Shown: positions 13,439 through 22,907, counted from the stretch's first letter. The stretch: DNA of 29,155 nt from JAWXBM01 sp034440115 (GCA_034440115.1 JAWXBM010000009.1:1-29155); one strand, 5' to 3'. Made by a program: numbers and translations. Notes: generated by a model from the letters alone, not told the origin.

Positions 13439-15598
13439 TCAACCCGTGCCTGTGGACTTTAATGCCAGACACAGCAAACGTTTTTCCAGTTTTTGGCTGA
13501 CAGAAGTCGCTGATTCCAGACCCATTCTGGCTAAATGTGCCTGATGTAATGCACTCGGAGTGCCGATTGCACCCAGACTTTTCAGCACCAGTTGCAGCTT
13601 GTTCCATCTTCCATTTGTGCGCTTCTGCAAGTAGCCCAGAGCCTTGGCGATCTGCTCTTCCTCAACCGTGAAATCACTGCCAAACGGATAATCCTGAATC
13701 AGTCCCTTTGCACGAAACGGTTGCAGGCTCTGACGCACTGTTTCCGGCGTATTGGACCGGAACCGCAAGGGCACCGACCAGCGAGCAGATAACTTTCCTG
13801 CTTTTACCGCTCGTTGTCGCAGCGATTCCTGCCAGCGGCTGTCTGCAATGCAGATCAAAGATTGGATGACTTCATGATCTTCTGCGCTGCGCAGATCAGC
13901 AACTCCGTATTCGGTGATGACGATATCGCGCAAATGCCGCGGTATGGTGCTGTGCGGAAATTCCCAGATGATATTCGAAACTGCTTTGTCACCGAAGCCG
14001 CGATGACTACGCAGCATCAGCATCGAACGAGCCCGATCCAATGCCTGAGCCATGGCAACGAAGTTGTATTGCCCGCCAACACCGCTCACAACTTGTCCTT
14101 CTTCCAGTTGATCCGAAACCGCAGCTCCCAGCAGCGTGATCTTCATGGTGGTATTGATAAAACGCGCTTCCAGCCTTTGCGCCCGATCCATTTCCTCACC
14201 ACGGTAAAGCTGGTTGATGCGTGATACCGCGGTCATCTGGAACAGTTGACGCTCATTCGACGGCAGGTCACGTAGCTGTTGGTACATCCATTTCGAACCG
14301 AGGAAGAAAGCCGCATGCAGCAGGGCGCCGTTCTGGAGTGATTTGCCCAGCGCCTTATTGGCCAGCAATTCGCGGTTTGCAGTAGTCGCAAGGTCATTGG
14401 CCAGAATGGTTTTATCCGGACAAACGATGACTTCACCGCTCAGGTGAACGCCCGGCAGCAGAATGCCAAAATGTTGTAGTGTTGCAAGGCTATGGTCATC
14501 CAGGTGCCGCGACAACTGTTGGTGTTGCCACAGGATTTCCAGGCAATCCGGTTTCAGAGTTTCTGTTAGCAAGCCTTGATTCAGCAGGTTTTGCAGCCCG
14601 GGATGGTCGTAAACGCGGCGCTTGAGTACACCGCCGCGATACAGGTGCAGAAAGCCTTCCGTGAGCATCTCGCTGGCAGCATACAGGCCCTGCTTGAAGG
14701 GCTTCGTGTCGCCCCAGTGGCTGACCAGATCAGGGGCTACACGCCAGTCCGAACCGGTGGCCTGCAATAATTCAAGATAGTTCGGGTTGTCCTGGTGCTT
14801 CAGCAGGCTGCAGAAACTGACAGCATCACCCAGGGAGCCAATGCCCAACTGCAAGGTGCCAGCATCGCGAATGAGTTGACTGGCGTGCAGACCGATCAGC
14901 ATGTCCTGGTCGTTAATGGGTGCGTGCGGTACTGCGAACAAGGGTTGCGGCACGCCTTGCAGCACAAGGTCTGCGTCCGTCGCGCGTATTTCTGCAGCGC
15001 CGCCCATGTACGGCAGTTCATCATTGACTTGTAACACGATCAGCAATTGCTCCCGCGCTACGCGTTTGAGCAAGTCGAGCGTGACATCCGGGTTGCAACT
15101 GAGGCTGAAAAAACCGGGTCGCTGCGGATCTTGTGCCACCATCTGAACGAGCATGTTCACGCCGCGATTCTGCATGTCGCGGGCAACGTGGGTATAGTTG
15201 CTGGCAAGGTAGTGTTGTTGCGCATGGTGGTTGCCCAGGCGCGTACCGGAGCGGAAATAAAACTCGCTGATCCGGATATTATCCGGTACCTGCTGTTTAT
15301 CCAGATCCTGCAAATATTCCAGCCGCGGGTAGTCGCCAAAATGCCGCTGCAGGAAAGGGCCCAGCAAGCGCTGTTTCAGCCCACTGCTGGGTTTGGGTGG
15401 GTTCAGCGATAAGGCAGTAAACAGTTCCATCTGTATGCTTGAATCGGCTTTGGCAGCGCGGTACAGGGCATTGATCAGATGATTGGGCTTGCCCAGGCCC
15501 AGCGGTGCGCCAATAACCCAATGATTGCCCAGTCTCTGGCGGACAAATTCAACGGCCTCGCCCGGTGTCGCAACGATTCTGCTGGCAGCGTGTGACAT
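13439..15598 (-). CDS. Acetyl-CoA hydrolase/transferase-family protein (long form)
   Basis: A 719-residue member of the acetyl-CoA hydrolase/CoA-transferase superfamily, longer than the usual 430 to 510 residues. The C-terminal half carries the family signatures: SGVGGQYNFVAMAQALDRARSMLMLRS and VITEYGVADLRSAEDHEVIQSLI. The ITEYGVA block lies in the conserved C-terminal part of the fold, as in acetyl-CoA hydrolases and 4-hydroxybutyrate CoA-transferases. The N-terminal part has the first CoA-transferase-like half (VIGAPLGLGKPNHLINAL) with an expanded middle region. The expected role is moving or releasing CoA from a short-chain acyl-CoA, but the substrate is not readable. Its start is 22 bp after the sbcB stop, so the two are probably co-transcribed. 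Confidence 0.8.
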   Translation of the reverse strand: MSHAASRIVATPGEAVEFVRQRLGNHWVIGAPLGLGKPNHLINALYRAAKADSSIQMELFTALSLNPPKPSSGLKQRLLGPFLQRHFGDYPRLEYLQDLDKQQVPDNIRISEFYFRSGTRLGNHHAQQHYLASNYTHVARDMQNRGVNMLVQMVAQDPQRPGFFSLSCNPDVTLDLLKRVAREQLLIVLQVNDELPYMGGAAEIRATDADLVLQGVPQPLFAVPHAPINDQDMLIGLHASQLIRDAGTLQLGIGSLGDAVSFCSLLKHQDNPNYLELLQATGSDWRVAPDLVSHWGDTKPFKQGLYAASEMLTEGFLHLYRGGVLKRRVYDHPGLQNLLNQGLLTETLKPDCLEILWQHQQLSRHLDDHSLATLQHFGILLPGVHLSGEVIVCPDKTILANDLATTANRELLANKALGKSLQNGALLHAAFFLGSKWMYQQLRDLPSNERQLFQMTAVSRINQLYRGEEMDRAQRLEARFINTTMKITLLGAAVSDQLEEGQVVSGVGGQYNFVAMAQALDRARSMLMLRSHRGFGDKAVSNIIWEFPHSTIPRHLRDIVITEYGVADLRSAEDHEVIQSLICIADSRWQESLRQRAVKAGKLSARWSVPLRFRSNTPETVRQSLQPFRAKGLIQDYPFGSDFTVEEEQIAKALGYLQKRTNGRWNKLQLVLKSLGAIGTPSALHQAHLARMGLESATSVSQKLEKRLLCLALKSTGTG

Positions 15599-15620
15599 AT
15601 TCAGTGTTTGATCTCAAATA

Positions 15621-17156
15621 TCAGGATGAAGACTGGCTCTGGCTGTTCCATTGCTGCCACAATTGCTCAATGCCGGCTTCTTCTGGCCAGGCCTGCAACG
15701 CGTCCAGTATGCGCATGGCGCGTGCTTCACCGGCATATTCCTGCCGGCTGAGCTGCAATAACTGCAAATAATCCGGGTAGGCCATCTGGCGGGGATCGCT
15801 GGGTTGAAACAGGCGTTGGCTCTGGTCTTTTTCCCAGGACTCGGTTTCCCGCAGGCTCAGTGTTTCCGGGTAGTTGCGCGCCCGATAACGGAACACCATG
15901 GTGTGCAATCGGGCATCGTTAAACGACCAACTGTGGCCTGGCAGTTTATTGGCCGGAACCTCCAGTACTTTGCCCAGCAGGAAGCGGTCATGGTTGGACA
16001 AAAAGCCCCCCGAGTACAGCATCAGGTCTGGATCCGTGGGTTGGCTGCTAACCCCTTCACTGTCATCGTCAAAACGCCGGGAAAAGACCTCGATTACTTT
16101 GGCACGAATAGCGGGTAAATGACCCCTGATCTGGCTGGCGTGACGCAAACAAAGATCAGGATCCAAACCGATACGGGCAGGGTCGGCATCCTTGACTGTG
16201 GCTGCCGGTGCCAGCATGGGCACATGGTTGCTGTGCACCAGTTTCAATGGCAAGCGGACGATGCCCTCCGGCATATCTGCAGCAGGCGTAAAGACCCGGT
16301 CGGCGATATCTTCCGCCGAGCCGTGGATCAGCTCATCCGGATCGCCCATCAGGTCAAAAACAACCACGGATTTCGGTCTGTCAGGCATGATGGCCAGTGG
16401 TAATTCCAGGGTCGTGCAACCGCGTATCGCGGGAATGCGTGACGTAGTGTGCAATACCGGTTGAGCATCCACCGGGTCGAGCAGTTTCATCGCCACCTTC
16501 TGGTCGCGCAAGCCCAATGCCCATTCGAACAGCTTGGGCTGTTTAGCTTTTATCAGCCTGGCCAGGGAAATGGTGGCATTCACATCAGATAGTGCATCGT
16601 GCGCACCCACGTGATCGATGCCATTGGATCGAGTCAGGTCTTCGAGCCGAAAACTGGGTACCAGCCCAACGGCAGGGTCACGCTCAACCATGGGCCAATC
16701 GATACCCTCGGGACGCAAGGCGTAGCACATGCGGGCCAGATCAATCAGATCCCAACGCGAATTGCCATTCTTCCATTCACGCTCATAGGGATCGCGCAGG
16801 TTGCGATACAGCAGGGCACGGGTAACCACATCATCAAAACGGATGCTGTTGTAGCCTGCGTTGCAGGTGCCAGCCGGAGACATTTCGGCCAACACTGCTG
16901 CGGCGAAATCGGTTTCTGAAACACCGCGTTCACGGGCAATTTGTGGGGTTATTCCAGTGATCAGGCAGGCAGCAGGATGGGGCAGCACATCATTCGAGGG
17001 CGCGCAGTATATGATCACCGGGTCGCCCATGGGTTGCAGATCGCCATCGGTACGCAGGGCGGCAAATTGCGCCGGCCGATCGATCAATGGCTGGGCGCCA
17101 AAGGTCTCGTAATCGTGCCAGAGAAATGAGCTGATTGTTTTCACCAAGGAGATCAT
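15621..17156 (-). CDS. sbcB: Exodeoxyribonuclease I
   Basis: ExoI degrades single-stranded DNA 3' to 5' and acts in mismatch repair and recombination. The DEDDh exonuclease motifs are intact: HDYETFG with D15 and E17, GYNSIRFDD, and HVGAHDALSDVNATISLA. The SH3-like and C-terminal helical domains follow, with FLSNHDRFLLG, FRYRARNYPETL and a tail of about 30 residues beyond the E. coli length (511 against 475). RPAQFAALRTD and ITGITPQ near the N-terminus match the family closely. The ATG at 17156 gives D15/E17 numbering equal to E. coli, although the ribosome site is poor and a downstream GTG is possible. It is divergent from tesB and upstream of the CoA-hydrolase-like gene. Confidence 0.96.
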   Translation of the reverse strand: MISLVKTISSFLWHDYETFGAQPLIDRPAQFAALRTDGDLQPMGDPVIIYCAPSNDVLPHPAACLITGITPQIARERGVSETDFAAAVLAEMSPAGTCNAGYNSIRFDDVVTRALLYRNLRDPYEREWKNGNSRWDLIDLARMCYALRPEGIDWPMVERDPAVGLVPSFRLEDLTRSNGIDHVGAHDALSDVNATISLARLIKAKQPKLFEWALGLRDQKVAMKLLDPVDAQPVLHTTSRIPAIRGCTTLELPLAIMPDRPKSVVVFDLMGDPDELIHGSAEDIADRVFTPAADMPEGIVRLPLKLVHSNHVPMLAPAATVKDADPARIGLDPDLCLRHASQIRGHLPAIRAKVIEVFSRRFDDDSEGVSSQPTDPDLMLYSGGFLSNHDRFLLGKVLEVPANKLPGHSWSFNDARLHTMVFRYRARNYPETLSLRETESWEKDQSQRLFQPSDPRQMAYPDYLQLLQLSRQEYAGEARAMRILDALQAWPEEAGIEQLWQQWNSQSQSSS

Positions 17157-17247
17157 CCCTTTTTGTGTGGACTAATCCCAGCATTGTAACAAGCTTCTGT
17201 TGTTGAGCAGGCGAACCGCGAGCAGCCTAATGCCTGGCAAAGAAAAA

Positions 17248-17253
17248 TATAAT
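17248..17253 (+). promoter_or_regulatory. Possible -10 element for tesB
   Basis: A perfect TATAAT preceded by an A-rich run lies 105 bp upstream of tesB. No convincing -35 is present at 16 to 18 bp. Confidence 0.3.
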
Positions 17254-17358
17254 GTCGGTGAAGCGAGGGCGATTACTTGGACTTTAGTCCTCAGCATGAC
17301 ACCATTGCTCCCGGCCCTTCATGGGGCACACAATCCCGCCAATACAGGTTATTGAAGC

Positions 17359-18240
17359 ATGTCCGAAATTGAAAAATCCTTTCAGGAACTCCTAAGCCTG
17401 ATATGCCTTGAGCCTCTGGAGGTAAATCTGTTTCGAGGTGAAAGCCGGGATATTGGCGCGCCACGAGTGTTTGGCGGCCAGGTTTTGGCTCAGGCGGTAC
17501 TGGCAGCCAGTGCAACCATTGAAGACCGTTTGATTCATTCCTTGCACGCATATTTTCTGCGCGGTGGCGACCCGGCGGCGCCTATAGTCTATGACGTGGA
17601 TCGCAGTCGTGATGGGGACAGTTTCAGCGCACGCCGCGTGGTGGCGATACAGCATGGCCGGCCAATATTTACGCTGGCAGCCTCATTCCAGGGGCCGGAG
17701 GATGGGCTCGAACATCAATTTGATGCGCCGAATGTACCCAGTCCGGAAGACCTTGGAATACAACTTGAAGCTGACTCGGAAACGCTGCAGCACCTGCCGC
17801 AAAAAATGCGTCGCTGGATCGACCGCTTTGGGCCATTTGAATTTCGCCGCGTCGGCGAATACAACCCATCCAACCCCAAGCCGGAAAAACCACAACAGCA
17901 AATCTGGTTTCGCTTGAACGGTGAATTGCCGGATGATCCGGTGTTGCATCGTGCATTGTTGGCATACGTTTCAGACTTTCATCTGATCGGCACGGCTACC
18001 TTGCCGCATGGCATTTCCTGGACACTGGGAAACCTGGTGATGGCCAGCCTCGACCATGCCATGTGGTTTCATCGGGATTTTAGGCTGGATGATTGGCTGC
18101 TCTATTCCAGCGACAGTCCCAATATGGGGAGTGGGCGGGGTTTGGCGCGAGGCATGATTTTCGACCGTTCTGGTCGTTTACTGGCCAGCACTGCACAAGA
18201 AGGCATGATTCGTATCCGCAACGACAAGCCCGACCAGTAA
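17359..18240 (+). CDS. tesB: Acyl-CoA thioesterase II
   Basis: TesB hydrolyses medium- and long-chain acyl-CoA to free fatty acid and CoA in the cytoplasm. The 293-residue product has the double hotdog fold pattern: FGGQVLAQAVLAA in the first half, RDGDSFSARRVVAIQHGRPIFTLAASFQ, and a second half with YVSDFHLIGTA, MASLDHAMWFHR and LLASTAQEGMIR. By alignment to E. coli the catalytic Asp204 and Gln278 correspond to D206 and Q280. The position of Thr228 is S230, a conservative change that keeps a hydroxyl. Length and spacing match E. coli with an offset of two. It is divergent from sbcB. Confidence 0.95.
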   Translation: MSEIEKSFQELLSLICLEPLEVNLFRGESRDIGAPRVFGGQVLAQAVLAASATIEDRLIHSLHAYFLRGGDPAAPIVYDVDRSRDGDSFSARRVVAIQHGRPIFTLAASFQGPEDGLEHQFDAPNVPSPEDLGIQLEADSETLQHLPQKMRRWIDRFGPFEFRRVGEYNPSNPKPEKPQQQIWFRLNGELPDDPVLHRALLAYVSDFHLIGTATLPHGISWTLGNLVMASLDHAMWFHRDFRLDDWLLYSSDSPNMGSGRGLARGMIFDRSGRLLASTAQEGMIRIRNDKPDQ

Positions 18241-18365
18241 GCCAAGTCCAGCGTGATGGCTTGGGTTTTGAGCCTATTATTGTTGTTTAGGTTTCACCAG
18301 CCACCGGAACCAGTTTAAGATATACCAGTCGGATTGCAAATGCGCCGAAACCAAGAGCCGGGTCA

Positions 18366-18992
18366 ATGCCAAGGATTGCGTTGTTAATCACCAGATACTT
18401 TTTATTGGCTTTGTCCATGTGCTTGTTGACGTTCGCCGTGCAGGCGCAGGTGTACAAGTTTGTCGACGATAAGGGTATCGTCAATTACACCAATGTGGCG
18501 CCACCCAAAGGCCATGACTTCCAGGTGCTGCGTTTTCCCTGCTATGCCTCCGACCCCAAGTGTCGTTCAGTAAGTTGGGAGAAAGTGGCGTTGAATACCC
18601 AGTCTTTTAGTCCGGAAATTCAACAGGCCAGTTTGGACAATGGTGTGGATTCGGCCTTGCTACGCGCCATTATTCATGCGGAGTCGGCCTACCAGGTTGA
18701 TGCGGTGTCACCCAAGGGTGCAAAAGGGCTGATGCAGTTGATGCCGCAAACGGCAAAAATGCTGCAGGTCAACGACCCGTTCAATCCGGCCAATAACATC
18801 GACGGTGGTGCGCGCTATCTCTCCGAGTTGCTGCAACAGTTTGATGGGGATGTGACTTTGGCAGCCGCTGCCTACAATGCCGGACCAGGCGCTGTGACCA
18901 AATACGGTGGCGTGCCGCCCTATGAAGAAACCCGCGAATACGTGCGGCGCGTGAACATACTCAACAAGCGTTACAGTGCTGCCGGCGGATAA
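18366..18992 (+). CDS. Secreted lytic transglycosylase (DUF4124 + SLT)
   Basis: A 208-residue secreted protein with three parts. The signal peptide is about 1-27 (ending VQAQ). A DUF4124-type segment, VYKFVDDKGIVNYTN, is about 29-45. The SLT domain is about 85-205. SLT landmarks are the catalytic Glu106 in AIIHAESAYQ, SPKGAKGLMQLMPQTA, and AAAAYNAGPGAVTKYGGVPPYEETREYVRRV. It should cleave peptidoglycan between MurNAc and GlcNAc, leaving 1,6-anhydro-MurNAc, in the periplasm. The short length fits a stand-alone housekeeping transglycosylase. It follows tesB with a weak hairpin between and is convergent with dnaE. Confidence 0.93.
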   Translation: MPRIALLITRYFLLALSMCLLTFAVQAQVYKFVDDKGIVNYTNVAPPKGHDFQVLRFPCYASDPKCRSVSWEKVALNTQSFSPEIQQASLDNGVDSALLRAIIHAESAYQVDAVSPKGAKGLMQLMPQTAKMLQVNDPFNPANNIDGGARYLSELLQQFDGDVTLAAAAYNAGPGAVTKYGGVPPYEETREYVRRVNILNKRYSAAGG

Positions 18993-19011
18993 TTTGCCTG
19001 GAATTCGGCAT

Positions 19012-19028
19012 CTCTGATTTTTTCAGAG
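19012..19028. terminator. Small hairpin between convergent transglycosylase and dnaE
   Basis: CTCTGA and TCAGAG flank a five-T loop between two convergent stops. There is no T-run after the stem on either strand, so it is a weak candidate for a shared terminator. Confidence 0.3.
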
Positions 19029-19033
19029 CATCA

Positions 19034-22000
19034 CTAATAAATCAAGCGAACATCCTTAACCGTATCGATGCCGCTCAACGCCGCTACCAGTTCATCACAG
19101 GCACTGATGCGCCATTCCGAACCCAGCACCAGTTGAGCTTTGGCCCGGCCGTTGTTGTAGTCAATGTAAACTTCATCATTGCCGTTCCGGTACGGACGAA
19201 TGGCATCCTCCAACCGAGTACAGATTTCTTCATCCGGGCCACGCAATGAAATATGCACACCGCGGGAATGCCCGGTCTTGGCCTCGCCCAGGGTCAGGAT
19301 TTTGTCGGCTTTCATGCGGTAGCCACCGGAAAACTCATCCTTGCTTACCTTGCCATCAATTACCAGAATTTCGTCTTTTACCAGCAGGTGAGCGAACTGC
19401 TGCCAGGTTGGTTCAAACAACGTCACTTCCAAGCGGCCGGTGTAATCCTCGATGGCCATAAAGCCGCCCTTGTTGATGCGGCGACGCACGCTGCGCACCA
19501 TGCCGGCCAAGGTTATGCTGATACCGCCACGGCGATTGGCGGGTGATTCAGCAGGCAGGCGTTTGGGTACTTCTGCCAATGTGCAAGAGGTAAATCGCGC
19601 CAGGTCAGCAGCATGAAAGCGGGTAGGGTGGCCCGTGAGGAACAAGCCCAGGGCTTCGCGTTCGGTTTGCAGGCACTGCAATTCAGTCCACGGTGCGACT
19701 TGCTGGTGGTCGGCGGGGCGGATATTGCTTAAATCCTCCACCCGGCCAAACATATCGACCTGCCCGGAAGCCTTGTCTTTTTGCGCCTGGTCAGCGGCTT
19801 GCAGGGCATCGGGTAATCCCTGCATCAAGCGGGCCCGGTTACGATCCGGGTCGAGGCCATCCAGAGCCCCCGAACGTATCAATATTTCCAAAGCGCGACG
19901 ATTGACTTTCTGTAAATCCAGCCGGCGGCAGAAGCTGGTCAGGTCCTGGAAGTTGCCTTTGAATGCGCGTTCCTGCACGATCAGTTCCACCGCGGCCTGG
20001 CCCAGGCCTTTGATGGCACCCAGGCCGTAGCGAATGGTGGCATCATCCTCAACGGTAAACTGGTACTCCGACTGATTGACGTCAGGAGCCCGTATACGCA
20101 GCCCTAAATCGCGGCAATCGTGAATGATTTCATCCAGCTTGTCGGTATGTTGTAAATCAGCGGAAAGTACCGCCGCCATAAAGGCAGCCGGGTAATGCGC
20201 TTTAAGCCAGGCGGTCTGGTATGACAACAGGGCGTAGGCCGCTGAATGGGATTTGTTGAAGCCGTAACCGGCAAAAGTTTCCATCTGGCTGAATATTTTC
20301 TCCGCCAGTTGTTCACCAACACCTTGTTGGGTGGCGCCTTCAATAAAAATAATCTTCTGCTCGGCCATTTCCGAGGGTTTTTTCTTGCCCATGGCACGGC
20401 GCAGAATGTCGGCTGCTCCCAGCGAGTACCCGGCCAGGTCCTGGGCAATCTGCATCACCTGTTCCTGGTACAGAATGACTCCGTAGGTGGGTTTGAGTAC
20501 CGGTTCCAGTACCGAATGCAGATATTGCACCTGTTTGCGGCCGTGTTTGCATTCGATGTATTCGCCCACCATGCCCGAATCCAATGGGCCGGGCCGATAG
20601 AGTGCCACCAGCGCGACGATTTCAGCAAAGCTGTCGGGCACCAGTTTGCGGATCAGTTCTTTCATACCGCGTGATTCCAGTTGGAATACGGCGGTGGTCT
20701 TACAGGCTTGCAGCAGGGCAAAGGTTCTGGCGTCGGCTGGAGGCAATTTCGCCAGTTCAATCGGGTCTTTGCCTTGCTCCTTGCGCTGCCGGTTAATCGT
20801 TTTCAACGCCCAGTCGACAATGGTCAATGTGCGCAAGCCGAGGAAATCGAACTTGACCAGGCCGATGGCTTCAACGTCGTCCTTATCGAACTGGGTGACC
20901 ACGCTGCCGCCGATGGATTCGCAGAACAATGGGCTGAAGTTGGTCAATGGTCTTGGCGCGATCACCACGCCACCGGCATGTTTGCCAGCATTGCGCGTCA
21001 GGCCTTCCAGCGACATGGCCAGGTCCAGCAGGCCACGGGTGTCCTCTTCGTCCTCGTAGCGTTGTTTAAGCTGTGGCTCATCCTCCATCGCCTGGCGCAG
21101 AGTGATACCTACTGTCATGGGGATCAGCTTGGCGATGCTGTCGACAAAGCCATAACCGTGCCCCAACACACGACCACAATCGCGCACCACGGCTTTGGCG
21201 GCCATGGTGCCAAAGGTGATGATCTGTGAGACCTGGTCACGGCCGTAAGTGCGCGCCACGTAATCGATCACCAGGTCACGTTTTTCCATGCAGAAATCGA
21301 CATCAAAGTCGGGCATGGAAATACGTTCCGGGTTGAGGAAGCGTTCAAACAGCAGTTCATGCTCCAACGGGTCCAGATCGGTAATGCCCAGTACCCAGGC
21401 CACCAGCGAGCCGGCGCCTGAGCCGCGACCCGGTCCAACCGGTATGTCCTGCTCCTTTGCCCAGCGGATAAAATCGGCAACGATAAGGAAATAACCGGGA
21501 AAGCCCATGCGGTTGATCACGCCCAGTTCCAGGTCCAGCCGGTCGTTGTATTCTTTGTGGTCGATTTCCCTGGCAGGGCCAATTTTCTCCAGACGCTTGA
21601 TCAAGCCTTTTTCGGACTCATTGCGCAGATAGGTTTCCACGTCTATGCCGTTGGGAGTAGGAAAGTCCGGTAGGTGGTACTGGCCAAATTCCAATTGCAG
21701 GTTGCAGCGTTGTGCAATCAATGCGGAGTTCTCAATCGCTTGCGGAATATCCGCAAACAATGCGGCCATTTCTTCAGAACTCTTCAAGTATTGCTGGTCG
21801 GAATAAGGACTTTCGCGGCGCTTGTCGGTGAGTAAGCGGCCTTCTTGTATGCACACCCGTGCCTCATGCGCGGCATAGTCGGACTGGTTCAGGAAGCGAA
21901 CATCATTGCTGGCGACCACCGGGCAGCCGGCCCGTGCGGCTAAGTCCAGCAACACAGCTTCAATGCGCTTTTCCTTGTCGCGGCCGGTACGCTGTATTTC

Positions 22001-22501
22001 TACATAGAATCGATCCGGAAAAAGCTGCATGCTGGCTTGTAGTAATTGTTTGGCCCGGTTGGGGTGATTGTTCAGCAGAGCCTGGCCGATTTCACCCTCA
22101 AATCCGCCCGACAGGACAATCAGCCCGCCGGCGAATTCATCCAGCCACTGGCGTTCAATTTGCGCCACGCCGTGCTGTTGGCCTTCCAGGTAAGCCTTGC
22201 TCAGCAGGCGGCAAAGGTTCAAATATCCCACCCGGTTCTGGCACAGCAGAACCAGGCGGCTCAATGACTTGGTGTCATCTTGCGAGCGGATCAGGATATC
22301 CGCGCCGACTATGGGCTTGATGCCGGTTTGTTCGGCTGCCTGGTAAAACTTCACCAGACTGAACAGGTTGTGCTGGTCGGTCACTGCAATGGCCGGCATG
22401 GCCAGCTCTTTCACGCGCTGCAGCAAAGACTTGATACGTATGGTGCCATCTACCAGTGAATACTCGGTGTGCAAGTGCAGGTGAACAAAGGGCAAAGGCA
22501 T
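19034..22501 (-). CDS. dnaE: DNA polymerase III subunit alpha
   Basis: This is the replicative DNA polymerase catalytic subunit. At 1155 residues it matches E. coli (1160). The N-terminal PHP domain starts FVHLHLHTEYSLVDG. The polymerase active site has GRGSGAGSLVAWVLGITDLDP and the metal-binding pair in MPDFDVDFC near residue 400. A third Asp lies in VKFDFLGLRTLT near 555. The GYGFNKSHSAAYALLSYQTAWLKAHYPAAFMAA region, the (HhH)2 motif and an OB fold with EVTLFEPTWQQF follow, and the C-terminus is DTVKDVRLIY. The His-rich PHP signature looks less complete than in proofreading-competent PHP domains. It is transcribed alone from the minus strand and divergent from tRNA-Val; no accA or lpx genes flank it in this window. 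Confidence 0.98.
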   Translation of the reverse strand: MPLPFVHLHLHTEYSLVDGTIRIKSLLQRVKELAMPAIAVTDQHNLFSLVKFYQAAEQTGIKPIVGADILIRSQDDTKSLSRLVLLCQNRVGYLNLCRLLSKAYLEGQQHGVAQIERQWLDEFAGGLIVLSGGFEGEIGQALLNNHPNRAKQLLQASMQLFPDRFYVEIQRTGRDKEKRIEAVLLDLAARAGCPVVASNDVRFLNQSDYAAHEARVCIQEGRLLTDKRRESPYSDQQYLKSSEEMAALFADIPQAIENSALIAQRCNLQLEFGQYHLPDFPTPNGIDVETYLRNESEKGLIKRLEKIGPAREIDHKEYNDRLDLELGVINRMGFPGYFLIVADFIRWAKEQDIPVGPGRGSGAGSLVAWVLGITDLDPLEHELLFERFLNPERISMPDFDVDFCMEKRDLVIDYVARTYGRDQVSQIITFGTMAAKAVVRDCGRVLGHGYGFVDSIAKLIPMTVGITLRQAMEDEPQLKQRYEDEEDTRGLLDLAMSLEGLTRNAGKHAGGVVIAPRPLTNFSPLFCESIGGSVVTQFDKDDVEAIGLVKFDFLGLRTLTIVDWALKTINRQRKEQGKDPIELAKLPPADARTFALLQACKTTAVFQLESRGMKELIRKLVPDSFAEIVALVALYRPGPLDSGMVGEYIECKHGRKQVQYLHSVLEPVLKPTYGVILYQEQVMQIAQDLAGYSLGAADILRRAMGKKKPSEMAEQKIIFIEGATQQGVGEQLAEKIFSQMETFAGYGFNKSHSAAYALLSYQTAWLKAHYPAAFMAAVLSADLQHTDKLDEIIHDCRDLGLRIRAPDVNQSEYQFTVEDDATIRYGLGAIKGLGQAAVELIVQERAFKGNFQDLTSFCRRLDLQKVNRRALEILIRSGALDGLDPDRNRARLMQGLPDALQAADQAQKDKASGQVDMFGRVEDLSNIRPADHQQVAPWTELQCLQTEREALGLFLTGHPTRFHAADLARFTSCTLAEVPKRLPAESPANRRGGISITLAGMVRSVRRRINKGGFMAIEDYTGRLEVTLFEPTWQQFAHLLVKDEILVIDGKVSKDEFSGGYRMKADKILTLGEAKTGHSRGVHISLRGPDEEICTRLEDAIRPYRNGNDEVYIDYNNGRAKAQLVLGSEWRISACDELVAALSGIDTVKDVRLIY

Positions 22502-22549
22502 GGGTGCAGCGGATTCCGGTCAAGTCAGCAGACGGCAGGGGACGGCTTC

Positions 22550-22577
22550 ATTGTATACGCCCCTTCACAAAGCACAA
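22550..22577 (-). promoter_or_regulatory. Candidate promoter of dnaE
   Basis: On the minus strand TTGTGC (22577-22572), a 16-bp spacer and TACAAT (22555-22550) predict a start near 22543, about 42 nt before the dnaE ATG. Confidence 0.45.
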
Positions 22578-22627
22578 ACTGGATTGCGAATGCTCCGTTT
22601 GTAACGGCGAAGTTGCAGCGCAAGTGG

Positions 22628-22657
22628 TTGTGGCCTGTGTGTGCACTATGGTAAATT
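22628..22657 (+). promoter_or_regulatory. Candidate promoter of tRNA-Val
   Basis: TTGTGG (22628-22633), an 18-bp spacer and TAAATT (22652-22657) precede a very GC-rich discriminator GCGCGCCCC, like the other tRNA promoters here. The start would be near 22665. Confidence 0.45.
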
Positions 22658-22726
22658 GCGCGCCCCGCAACGGATTCGCGCAAGTTGGTTTTGTTGCAGG
22701 GCCAGCGGTCGGACTGCTCGGAATCA

Positions 22727-22801
22727 GGGCGCGTAGCTCAGCGGTAGAGCACTGTGTTGACATCGCAGGGGTCACAAGTTCGAACCTTGTCGTGCCCACC
22801 A
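22727..22801 (+). tRNA. tRNA-Val (GAC)
   Basis: A 75-nt tRNA with encoded CCA. The acceptor stem GGGCGCG pairs with CGTGCCC, the D-arm has AGCTCAGCGGTAGAGC, the anticodon loop TTGACAT carries GAC, and the T-arm has GTTCGAACC. It reads GUC and GUU. It lies upstream of the thrS operon and has its own terminator. Confidence 0.97.
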
Positions 22802-22808
22802 TCATTTG

Positions 22809-22835
22809 AAAAGCCGGATTTATCCGGCTTTTTTT
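22809..22835 (+). terminator. Intrinsic terminator of tRNA-Val
   Basis: A stem AAGCCGGAT/ATCCGGCTT with a two-base loop is followed by a run of Ts to 22835. This is a strong canonical terminator. Confidence 0.88.
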
Positions 22836-22879
22836 GTGACTACGGTAGCGAAAATGTTATGGCTGGTCGTGATCACGCT

Positions 22880-22907
22880 TTGATCTGAGCCGTATTGGAC
22901 TTACAAT
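22880..22907 (+). promoter_or_regulatory. Candidate promoter of the thrS operon
   Basis: TTGATC (22880-22885), a 16-bp spacer and TACAAT (22902-22907) are followed by the GC-rich discriminator GACGGCC. The start would be near 22914, almost exactly at the ATG of the Thr-rich mini-ORF and upstream of the hairpin terminator ahead of thrS. Confidence 0.5.

Noticed and set aside
22548..22805. Minus-strand ORF starting MMVGTTRFELVTPAMS
   Set aside because: It is antisense to tRNA-Val and its promoter region; no family resemblance or ribosome site.
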